A stretch of DNA of 64,000 nucleotides. Origin: Shewanella psychropiezotolerans. GTDB lineage: Bacteria > Pseudomonadota > Gammaproteobacteria > Enterobacterales > Shewanellaceae. The position numbers and the translations under genes are program-made. Below the pieces are notes generated by a model. That model made no database searches, was not told the DNA's origin, and saw only the letters and a program-made list of their open reading frames with translations. Of the stretch, positions 56,413 to 64,000 are shown in pieces; positions within the stretch are counted from its first letter, which is position 1, and each line of letters begins with the position of its first letter. The DNA lies in assembly GCF_007197555.1 (NCBI RefSeq), contig NZ_CP041614.1, positions 4,580,001-4,644,000 of the forward strand. Reading direction: 5' to 3'.

Positions 56413-59400
56413 TGTCCTTCTCGAATAAGAATAGAGACAAGCCTTCAAGCAAACAGATAAAAATCGCCATAGTGGGTCTAGCCACCCTCTATCCCGATGC
56501 TAAAAGCCCACAGGAGTTTTGGCAGAATCTACTCGATAAGCGAGACTCTCGCGGTATCCTAACCAATGAGAAACTAGGGGCTAACACCCAAGATTATCAG
56601 GGTGTTCAGGGCCAATCAGACCGCTTCTATTGTAACCAGGGTGGCTACATTGAAAACTTCAGCTTCGATGCCACAGGTTATCAACTACCCAGTGAGAGCT
56701 TGTCGGGCCTGGATAACAGCTTCCTTTGGGCGCTGGACACCAGCCGTAAAGCACTTATCGATGCCGGGATCACCTTAAACAGTCCCTCTTTAGCGCGCAC
56801 GGGGATCATCATGGGCGCCTTGTCATTTCCGACAACCCGCTCAAATGATCTGTTTTTGCCTATCTATCACAGCGCCGTTGAAAAAGCCTTGCAAGATAAA
56901 CTTGGCAACAAGGGCTTTAAGCTCAACCCAACCAATGCTCACACACAAAGAGTCCGCAGCGAAACGGTTATCGATAATGCCAACGGGGCTATCGCTCACA
57001 ACGCCTCGAAGGTCGTTGCCGATGCCTTAGGTTTAGGCGCTGTTCAACTCAGTCTCGATGCCGCCTGTGCCAGCTCTGTCTATTCGCTAAAACTCGCGTG
57101 TGATTATCTCACCGCGGGCAAGGCCGATGTGATGTTAGCCGGCGCCGTTTCTGGCGCCGATCCTTTCTTCATCAACATGGGCTTCTCCATCTTCCATGCC
57201 TATCCGGATCATGGCTTCTCGGCACCGTTTGACAGTGACAGTAAAGGCTTGTTCGCCGGTGAAGGTGCTGGCGTCATGGTACTCAAACGATTAGATGATG
57301 CCGAGCGTGATGGTAATAAAATTTATGCAGTCGTCAGTGGCGTCGGCCTGTCCAACGACGGTAAAGGCCAGTTTGTACTGAGTCCTAACCCTAAAGGACA
57401 AGTTAAAGCCTTTGAACGTGCCTATGCAGCCAGTGATATCGAACCTAAAGATATCGAAGTGATCGAGTGTCACGCCACAGGCACGCCACTGGGTGACAAG
57501 ATTGAGCTTACGTCCATGGAGACCTTCTTCGAAGACAAGCTTGCCGGCACCGATGCGCCGCTAATTGGCTCGGCTAAGTCTAACTTGGGCCACCTGCTCA
57601 CTGCTGCTGGCATGCCTGGGATCATGAAGATGATCTTCGCCATGAAAGAGGGAGCATTGCCGCCGAGTATCAATATCAGCAATGCCATCGAATCACCTAA
57701 GGGTCTGTTTAGCGCAAACACGCTACCCAATCAGGTACAATCCTGGCCGGTGAAACCAGGAAACAAGCTGCGCCACGCCGGCGTATCGGTATTCGGTTTC
57801 GGTGGCTGTAATGCTCACCTGTTATTGGAATCCTACTCTATTCAACATGAAAACGCCGCGATAGCCACGCCAATTACCGCCGATCCTGAAGCGATGAAAA
57901 TAGTCGGTATGGCGTCTCATTTCGGTCCACTCAATAGTATTAATAAGCTCAATGATGCCATTGCATCAGATACTGACGGCTTTATTTCGCTGCCGAAACA
58001 GCGCTGGAAAGGTTTAGATAAACACCCTGATCTACTGGCAGAGTTTGGTCTTAATGCAGCCCCTAAGGGAGCCTATATCGACAGCTTCAAGCTAGATTTT
58101 CTACGCTTCAAGCTGCCACCAAACGAAGATGACCGTTTGATCTCACAACAGCTTATGTTGATGAAGGTAACCGATGAAGCTATCCGTGATGCCAAGTTAA
58201 AGCCTGGGCAGAAAGTCGCCGTGTTAGTTGCCATGGAAACCGAGCTAGAACTGCACCAGTTTCGCGGCCGGGTTAACCTGCACACTCAACTGCAAGAGAG
58301 CCTTGCAGCCATCGGGGTGACCTTAACCGGTGATGAATACCTAGCCCTGGAAGCTATCACCATGGATAGCGTACTCGATGCGGCTAAGCTCAATCAATAC
58401 ACCAGCTTTATCGGCAACATCATGGCCTCGCGTATCGCATCCTTATGGGACTTCGATGGCCCGGCATTTACCATCTCAGCCGCAGAGCAATCTGTCAGCC
58501 GCTGTATCGATGTCGCGCAAAATATGATGGCCAGTGAAGCGCTCGATGCTGTCGTCATCGCCGCAGTTGACCTTTCAGGTAGTTTCGAACAGGTGATACT
58601 GAAAAACAGTATTGAACCTGTTGCCTTTGATCCCGCGACGAACACAGGCTGGAATGTGGGTGAAGGTGCCGGTGCAATAGTACTTGTCCCTGATGCAGCT
58701 AGCACAGATGTAAGCACTTCTTATGGCCAAATTAGTGCACTCGCCTTCGGCAGAGCAAACGAATCGAATCTTGTCACCGATAAGTTATTGACTCAAGCCA
58801 GCGTTGACATTAGCACCATAAAGCTCGTTGAAACCAATATCGCACCAGGAAGTTCATCTACAACATCTGTCTCTTCGCTAAGTGCATTTCCTAATGCGAT
58901 TGGCACCAGCGCAGATAGCCGCATCGGACACAGCTTCGCCGCTGCGGGAATGGCAGGCCTGCTTCATGGCCTACTAAGCCTGTCCAAACAGAGTAATGCT
59001 GGCAGTGCACTTGTGGTGAACATCAATGAAGATCAACAATCTCAACTGCTGTTAAGTCAAACAGCGAGTGAAAACAATGCGCTTAAATCACGCTTAAGCA
59101 GTGAGCTCAAGTCCGATGCTAAACATCAATTGCTCAAGCAAGTGACCTTAGGTGGCCGCGATATCTATCAACATATCGTCGATACACCACTGGCAAGTTT
59201 ACCCTCAATTCAGATGAAGCTTGCCCAAGGCAGTGCTTCATCTGTGATTAAGCAGCACAAGCCATTGGTCACGCGCCCCGCTCAAGCAAGAGTGCAAACA
59301 GCATCGCAACATATCGAAGCAGCACCTGTGAGTCCTACCCCAGTATTAGGTACCCCTATGACAAATAAAGTAATAATAACGCCAAGTACACCAATTGACG

Positions 59401-62258
59401 TCTCCGCAGGTGACTTAGCAGCATTCCAGCAAAACCAGCAGCTCACACAGCAAGCTCATCAGGCATTTTTAAAGAGCCGTTCAGCTGGCATGAAAGTGGC
59501 CGACGTTCTTCTGAAACAGCAGCTAAGCCAAGAGATTGCCCGAGCAACTGGCCAAACAGGCTCAACGCATACTCAAGCAGCCTCAGTACAAGCACAATTT
59601 GTTGCTGCACAAGTGCCTGCGACTGCTAGCTCTTTACAACAAGAGAAGGAGCCCTCAGCGGTTCACTCTTTGTCCCAAGGACAGGAATTAGCACCGGATC
59701 ACGCTAACGTAACGCCCTATATAGCGCCGACGCCTGAACTTAAACCTTGTATCTGGAACTATGCCGACTTGGTTGAATATGCCGAGGGTGATATCGCTAA
59801 GGTATTTGGCTCAGATTACGCCATCATAGACGGCTATTCTCGTCGCGTACGTCTACCAACCACAGATTACCTGCTGGTATCTAGGGTGACTAAACTCGAT
59901 GCCACCATGAATCAGTATAAACCCTGCACTATGACCACAGAGTATGATATCCCGGTTGATGCCCCCTACTTGGTCGACGGTCAGATCCCTTGGGCCGTTG
60001 CGGTAGAGTCTGGTCAGTGTGACTTGATGCTTATTAGCTACTTAGGCATTGATTTCGAAAACAAGGGCGAGCGTGTCTATCGCCTGCTTGATTGTACCCT
60101 CACCTTCCTGGGCGACTTGCCTCGTGGCGGCGATACCCTGCGTTATGACATTAAGATCAACAACTATGCCCGTAACGGCGATACCCTATTATTCTTCTTC
60201 TCTTACGAGTGTTTCGTTGGCGATATCATGGTCCTCAAGATGGATGGTGGCTGCGCAGGCTTCTTCACCGATGAAGAACTGGCCGACGGTAAGGGCGTGA
60301 TCCACACCGAAGATGAGATAAAGGCACGTAATTTAGTCGTCAAGCAGACCTTCAACCCTCTGCTGGATTGCCCTAAAACCAGCTTCAGCTATGGCGATAT
60401 CCACAAGCTTCTCAATGCTGATATTGCCGGTTGTTTCGGTGCTACTCACGCCGGTCCGACACAAGCATCGCTTTGCTTCGCATCAGAAAAATTTCTGATG
60501 ATCGAACAGATCAGCAAGGTCGAACGCACAGGCGGCGCCTGGGGCCTAGGTCTCATCGAAGGTCATAAGCAACTGGAGCCAAATCATTGGTACTTCCCGT
60601 GTCACTTCCAGGGTGATGAGGTGATGGCCGGTTCTTTGATGGCTGAAGGTTGTGGTCAATTATTGCAGTTCTATATGTTGCATCTTGGTATGCACACCCA
60701 AACCAAGAATGGCCGTTTCCAGCCACTGGCAGATGCCTCACAGCAGGTACGTTGTCGCGGTCAGGTATTGCCACAATCTGGTGTGCTGACTTATCGTATG
60801 GAAATAATAGAAATCGGTTTCAGCCCACGCCCTTACGCTAAAGCCAATATCGATATCATTCTTAATGGTAAGACAGTTGTAGACTTCAAGAACTTGGGAG
60901 TCATGATCAAGGAAGAAGATGAGTGTGTTCGTTACCCTAGCCTGATCACTGAAACGGCTACAAATACTCAGCATGCTTCTGGTAGCACAGCGAAGATTGT
61001 TCGCCCTAACGCCCCCTTGATGGCGCAAATCCCGGATCAGACTAAGATTCCTAATAAGGGCGTTATTCCTATCCAGCATGTCGAGGCCCCTGTTACCCCT
61101 GATTATCCAAACCGTGTGCCTGATACCGTGCCGTTTACCCCATATCACATGTTTGAGTTTGCTACCGGTAACATAGAAAACTGTTTCGGCCCCGAGTTCT
61201 CCATCTATCGCGGTATGATCCCACCACGCACACCTTGTGGCGATCTGCAGGTGACGACACGCGTGATTGAAGTCAACGGTAAGCGCGGTGAATTTAAGAA
61301 GCCTTCATCTTGTATCGCCGAATACGAAGTCCCAAGTGATGCCTGGTATTTTGATAAGAACAGCCATGAAGCCAGCATGCCGTACTCGATATTGATGGAA
61401 ATATCCTTGCAGCCAAATGGCTTTATCTCGGGCTACATGGGCACCACACTTGGCTTCCCAGGCTTAGAGCTTTTCTTCCGTAACTTAGACGGTAACGGCA
61501 AGATGCTAAGAAATATCGACCTACGCGGTAAGACAATTCGTAACGACTCTCGTCTGCTGTCTACTGTGATGGCCGGCACCAACATCATCCAGAGCTTCAG
61601 CTTCGAGCTGAGCACTGATGGCGTACCTTTCTACGAAGGTAAGGCGGTATTTGGTTACTTCAAGGGCGACGCCCTCAAAGACCAGTTAGGTCTGGACAAT
61701 GGTAAGGTCACTCAGCCATGGCATGTGGCTAAAGGCATAGCAGCAGATTATACGGTAAACTTACTCGACAAGAGCAGCCGTCACTTTAACGCACCACAAG
61801 ATCAGCCACACTACCGCTTAGCCGGTGGACAGCTTAACTTTATCGATAAGGTCGAGATAGTCGATAACGGCGGCACCGAAGGTCTTGGTTATCTTTATGC
61901 CGAGCGCACAATCGATCCGAGTGACTGGTTCTTCCAGTTCCACTTCCATCAGGATCCTGTTATGCCGGGTTCTCTTGGTGTTGAAGCTATCATAGAAACC
62001 ATGCAGACTTACGCCATCACTAAAGATTTGGGCGCTGGATTTAAAAACCCTAAGTTCGGTCAGATCTTGTCAGACATCAAGTGGAAGTACCGTGGACAGA
62101 TCAATCCACTGAACAAGCAGATGTCTATGGATGTCAGCATCACCTCGATTAAAGATGTCGATGGTAAGAAAATCATCACAGGTGACGCCAGCCTGAGTAA
62201 AGATGGTCTGCGTATTTACCAAGTGTTTGATATTGCCATCTGTATCGAAGAGTCTTAA
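56412..62258 (+). CDS. pfaC: PUFA synthase subunit PfaC (KS-CLF-DH-DH)
   Basis: A 1948-residue subunit. The active ketosynthase occupies about 15-475, Cys in LDAACASSVYSLKLA (about 223). A chain-length-factor-like second KS is at about 490-880, where the active-site region reads ISAAEQSVSRC, lacking the catalytic cysteine as expected. A Pro/Ala/Gln linker follows (about 980-1110). Two FabA-type hot-dog dehydratases come next, with HFQGDEVMAGSLMAEG (about 1398) and HFHQDPVMPGSLGVEA (about 1844). It introduces and isomerises the cis double bonds. Coupled to pfaB by a 1-nt overlap. Confidence 0.97.
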   Translation: MSFSNKNRDKPSSKQIKIAIVGLATLYPDAKSPQEFWQNLLDKRDSRGILTNEKLGANTQDYQGVQGQSDRFYCNQGGYIENFSFDATGYQLPSESLSGLDNSFLWALDTSRKALIDAGITLNSPSLARTGIIMGALSFPTTRSNDLFLPIYHSAVEKALQDKLGNKGFKLNPTNAHTQRVRSETVIDNANGAIAHNASKVVADALGLGAVQLSLDAACASSVYSLKLACDYLTAGKADVMLAGAVSGADPFFINMGFSIFHAYPDHGFSAPFDSDSKGLFAGEGAGVMVLKRLDDAERDGNKIYAVVSGVGLSNDGKGQFVLSPNPKGQVKAFERAYAASDIEPKDIEVIECHATGTPLGDKIELTSMETFFEDKLAGTDAPLIGSAKSNLGHLLTAAGMPGIMKMIFAMKEGALPPSINISNAIESPKGLFSANTLPNQVQSWPVKPGNKLRHAGVSVFGFGGCNAHLLLESYSIQHENAAIATPITADPEAMKIVGMASHFGPLNSINKLNDAIASDTDGFISLPKQRWKGLDKHPDLLAEFGLNAAPKGAYIDSFKLDFLRFKLPPNEDDRLISQQLMLMKVTDEAIRDAKLKPGQKVAVLVAMETELELHQFRGRVNLHTQLQESLAAIGVTLTGDEYLALEAITMDSVLDAAKLNQYTSFIGNIMASRIASLWDFDGPAFTISAAEQSVSRCIDVAQNMMASEALDAVVIAAVDLSGSFEQVILKNSIEPVAFDPATNTGWNVGEGAGAIVLVPDAASTDVSTSYGQISALAFGRANESNLVTDKLLTQASVDISTIKLVETNIAPGSSSTTSVSSLSAFPNAIGTSADSRIGHSFAAAGMAGLLHGLLSLSKQSNAGSALVVNINEDQQSQLLLSQTASENNALKSRLSSELKSDAKHQLLKQVTLGGRDIYQHIVDTPLASLPSIQMKLAQGSASSVIKQHKPLVTRPAQARVQTASQHIEAAPVSPTPVLGTPMTNKVIITPSTPIDVSAGDLAAFQQNQQLTQQAHQAFLKSRSAGMKVADVLLKQQLSQEIARATGQTGSTHTQAASVQAQFVAAQVPATASSLQQEKEPSAVHSLSQGQELAPDHANVTPYIAPTPELKPCIWNYADLVEYAEGDIAKVFGSDYAIIDGYSRRVRLPTTDYLLVSRVTKLDATMNQYKPCTMTTEYDIPVDAPYLVDGQIPWAVAVESGQCDLMLISYLGIDFENKGERVYRLLDCTLTFLGDLPRGGDTLRYDIKINNYARNGDTLLFFFSYECFVGDIMVLKMDGGCAGFFTDEELADGKGVIHTEDEIKARNLVVKQTFNPLLDCPKTSFSYGDIHKLLNADIAGCFGATHAGPTQASLCFASEKFLMIEQISKVERTGGAWGLGLIEGHKQLEPNHWYFPCHFQGDEVMAGSLMAEGCGQLLQFYMLHLGMHTQTKNGRFQPLADASQQVRCRGQVLPQSGVLTYRMEIIEIGFSPRPYAKANIDIILNGKTVVDFKNLGVMIKEEDECVRYPSLITETATNTQHASGSTAKIVRPNAPLMAQIPDQTKIPNKGVIPIQHVEAPVTPDYPNRVPDTVPFTPYHMFEFATGNIENCFGPEFSIYRGMIPPRTPCGDLQVTTRVIEVNGKRGEFKKPSSCIAEYEVPSDAWYFDKNSHEASMPYSILMEISLQPNGFISGYMGTTLGFPGLELFFRNLDGNGKMLRNIDLRGKTIRNDSRLLSTVMAGTNIIQSFSFELSTDGVPFYEGKAVFGYFKGDALKDQLGLDNGKVTQPWHVAKGIAADYTVNLLDKSSRHFNAPQDQPHYRLAGGQLNFIDKVEIVDNGGTEGLGYLYAERTIDPSDWFFQFHFHQDPVMPGSLGVEAIIETMQTYAITKDLGAGFKNPKFGQILSDIKWKYRGQINPLNKQMSMDVSITSIKDVDGKKIITGDASLSKDGLRIYQVFDIAICIEES

Positions 62259-62280
62259 AAACACAGTTTTTAAGACTAAG

Positions 62281-62312
62281 TTAATGGCTAAAGAAGAGCG
62301 CTTTAGTCATTA
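62281..62312 (+). other. Hairpin in the pfaC-pfaD intercistronic region
   Basis: TTAATGGCTAAAG / CTTTAGTCATTAA arms with a 6-nt loop. No T-run follows, so it is more likely an mRNA-stability or attenuation element than a full terminator. Confidence 0.6.
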
Positions 62313-62345
62313 ACGGCTTAACAGCACAAGAATTAAAGATTAATG

Positions 62346-62380
62346 AATGTGAAAGAGACACAGCTAAACTGCTTCACATT
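62346..62380 (+). other. Second hairpin just before pfaD
   Basis: AATGTGAA / TTCACATT arms about 30 bp before the pfaD start. Together with the hairpin at 62281 it makes pfaC-pfaD the only non-overlapping junction of the operon. Confidence 0.5.
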
Positions 62381-62410
62381 GAACTAAAAGAATTACTTTA
62401 AGGGTCAAGA

Positions 62411-64000
62411 ATGAATCCTATTACAACCAATGAAAAGCTTTCTCCTTGGCCTTGGTCGGTTACCGATGCCAATATCAGTTTCGATGTCAATACCATGGAG
62501 CGACAACTGAAAGATTTCAGCCGCGGCTGTTATGTCGTTAACCACAGTGAGAAAGGTGTCGGCATCGCACAGGATGCGGCCTTAGCCTCAGAACAAGGCG
62601 CAAATAGCAATGCACACCCTGTCAGCGCATTTGCACCGGCTTTAGGCACAGAAAGCCTGGGCGACAGTAACTTCCGCCGCGTACACGGTGTAAAATACGC
62701 TTACTATGCAGGCGCTATGGCCAACGGCATCTCATCTGAAGAGCTAGTTATCGCCCTGGGAAGAGCAGGCATCTTATGCTCATTCGGTGCTGCGGGTCTT
62801 ATTCCAAGCCGCGTAGAAACCGCAATAAACCGTATCCAAGCCGCCCTACCAAACGGCCCTTACATGTTTAACCTTATTCATAGCCCGAGTGAGCCAGCAT
62901 TAGAGCGTGGCAGCGTCGAGCTATTTATCAAGCATAAGGTTCGCACCGTAGAAGCCTCAGCATTTTTGGGACTCACACCTCAAATCGTCTACTACCGCGC
63001 AGCTGGGCTTAGCCGTGATAGCCATGGCAATATTGTTATCGCCAATAAAGTTATCGCTAAAGTCAGCCGCACCGAAGTGGCTGAGAAGTTCATGATGCCA
63101 GCCCCGGTCAAGATGCTACAAAAATTGGTCGATGACGGCTCGATTACGCCTGAGCAGATGGAACTGGCGCAACTTGTTCCTATGAGCGATGACATCACGG
63201 CCGAAGCGGATTCTGGCGGACACACAGATAACCGTCCATTAGTGACTCTGCTGCCGACCATTTTGGCATTGAAAGAAGAAATTCAAACCAAGTATCAATA
63301 CGACACGCCGATCCGCGTCGGTTGTGGCGGCGGTGTGGGCACACCTGACGCAGCTTTAGCGACCTTCAACATGGGCGCCGCCTATATAGTCACAGGCTCG
63401 GTAAACCAAGCCTGCGTCGAAGCCGGAGCCAGTGAGCACACTCGCAAGCTGCTGGCGAACACTGAGATGGCCGATGTGACCATGGCACCCGCTGCCGATA
63501 TGTTCGAGATGGGCGTCAAGCTGCAGGTAGTTAAGCGTGGTACGCTTTTCCCTATGCGAGCCAACAAGCTCTACGAACTCTACACACGTTACGACTCTAT
63601 CGAAGCGATTCCGACTGCTGAGCGTGAGAAGTTAGAGAAGCAAGTGTTCCGCTCATCTCTTGATGAGATCTGGGCCGGCACAGTGGCGCATTTTAATGAA
63701 CGTGATCCTAAGCAGATCGAGCGCGCCGAGGGGAATCCTAAGCGTAAGATGGCCCTTATCTTCCGCTGGTACTTGGGGCTTTCCAGCCGCTGGTCAAACT
63801 CGGGCGAAGTGGGCCGTGAGATGGATTATCAAATCTGGGCAGGTCCAGCATTGGGCGCATTCAACCAGTGGGCTAAAGGCAGTTACTTAGATAACTACCA
63901 GGACCGTAACGCCGTCGATGTGGCCAAACACCTAATGTATGGCGCAGCTTACCTTAACCGAGTAAACAACCTGACCTCACAAGGGGTTAAGTTACCGACT
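62411..64000 (+). CDS. pfaD: PUFA synthase enoyl reductase PfaD (partial, cut by window edge)
   Basis: FMN-dependent trans-acting enoyl reductase of PUFA synthase, related to 2-nitropropane dioxygenase/FabK. The frame is open for 530 codons from the ATG at 62411 to the window edge. The start reads MNPITTNEKLSPWPWSVTDA. The flavin-binding glycine-rich region CGGGVGTPDAALATFNMGAA is near residue 305, and LGRAGILCSFGAAGLIPSR near 117-135. It follows pfaC after a 152-bp gap with two hairpins. Confidence 0.96.
   Translation, partial: MNPITTNEKLSPWPWSVTDANISFDVNTMERQLKDFSRGCYVVNHSEKGVGIAQDAALASEQGANSNAHPVSAFAPALGTESLGDSNFRRVHGVKYAYYAGAMANGISSEELVIALGRAGILCSFGAAGLIPSRVETAINRIQAALPNGPYMFNLIHSPSEPALERGSVELFIKHKVRTVEASAFLGLTPQIVYYRAAGLSRDSHGNIVIANKVIAKVSRTEVAEKFMMPAPVKMLQKLVDDGSITPEQMELAQLVPMSDDITAEADSGGHTDNRPLVTLLPTILALKEEIQTKYQYDTPIRVGCGGGVGTPDAALATFNMGAAYIVTGSVNQACVEAGASEHTRKLLANTEMADVTMAPAADMFEMGVKLQVVKRGTLFPMRANKLYELYTRYDSIEAIPTAEREKLEKQVFRSSLDEIWAGTVAHFNERDPKQIERAEGNPKRKMALIFRWYLGLSSRWSNSGEVGREMDYQIWAGPALGAFNQWAKGSYLDNYQDRNAVDVAKHLMYGAAYLNRVNNLTSQGVKLPT

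Overview
This window comes from the chromosome of a marine gammaproteobacterium, almost certainly a Shewanella. The evidence is the gene order frr-pyrH-tsf-rpsB / map-glnD-dapD, the yqcA-truC-yqcC and syd-queF blocks, DUF3549/DUF3301/DUF3718/CCGSCS small families, and above all a complete Shewanella-type EPA (omega-3 polyunsaturated fatty acid) locus: pfaE, then an EF-G-like gene, pfaR, pfaA, pfaB, pfaC and pfaD. No tRNA, rRNA, CRISPR array, phage or intact insertion sequence was recognised.

Layout. 1-7.6 kb: translation and housekeeping (frr, pyrH, tsf, rpsB with its S2 leader on the minus strand; map, glnD, dapD on the plus strand). 7.7-8.8 kb: two tandem exported DUF3718 paralogues. 8.8-14.6 kb: purU, a PTS EIICB, yqcA, truC, yqcC, a frameshifted DUF3549 gene and a DUF3301 gene. 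14.65-16.3 kb: no proteins, but two minus-strand CsrB-type regulatory RNA genes in tandem, each with an upstream GacA/UvrY-type box. The first is inflated by a 97-bp tandem expansion of GGA-bearing hairpins. 16.4-21 kb: a DUF962 remnant, a frameshifted GNAT gene, small conserved genes, syd and queF. 21-26 kb: a LysR regulator divergent from an alkylsulfatase, then a porin. 26-28.2 kb: pfaE and a DUF4177-yidD-TM2 operon. 28.4-34.2 kb: a minus-strand LolA-like / two FtsX permeases / ATPase / beta-barrel operon, containing a 112-bp tandem array of duplicated gene starts. 34.4-39.6 kb: an RND efflux pump and a DUF3313 lipoprotein. 39.9-42.9 kb: two unknown exported proteins and a CadC-like membrane regulator. 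42.9-64 kb: the EF-G-like gene and the pfa cluster, with pfaD running off the right edge.

How the genes work together. PfaA (KS, MAT, five ACPs, KR, dehydratase-like end), PfaB (acyltransferase), PfaC (KS, chain-length-factor, two FabA-type dehydratases) and PfaD (enoyl reductase) form the iterative PUFA synthase. PfaE, 20 kb away on the other strand, is the phosphopantetheinyl transferase that activates the ACPs. pfaR-A-B-C are chained by 1-nt stop/start overlaps.

The points I find most unusual are: (1) a CsrB RNA with roughly 50 GGA motifs, produced by tandem duplication; (2) PfaR, which reads as a domesticated IS481-type transposase that has lost catalytic aspartates; (3) five start codons of one permease gene spaced exactly 112 bp apart, four of them opening 40-residue mini-ORFs whose stops overlap the next start; (4) four genes broken by the same kind of lesion, loss of one base in a C-run of the plus strand, which may be sequencing undercalls; and (5) a short palindromic element scattered through the linkers of PfaA and PfaC.
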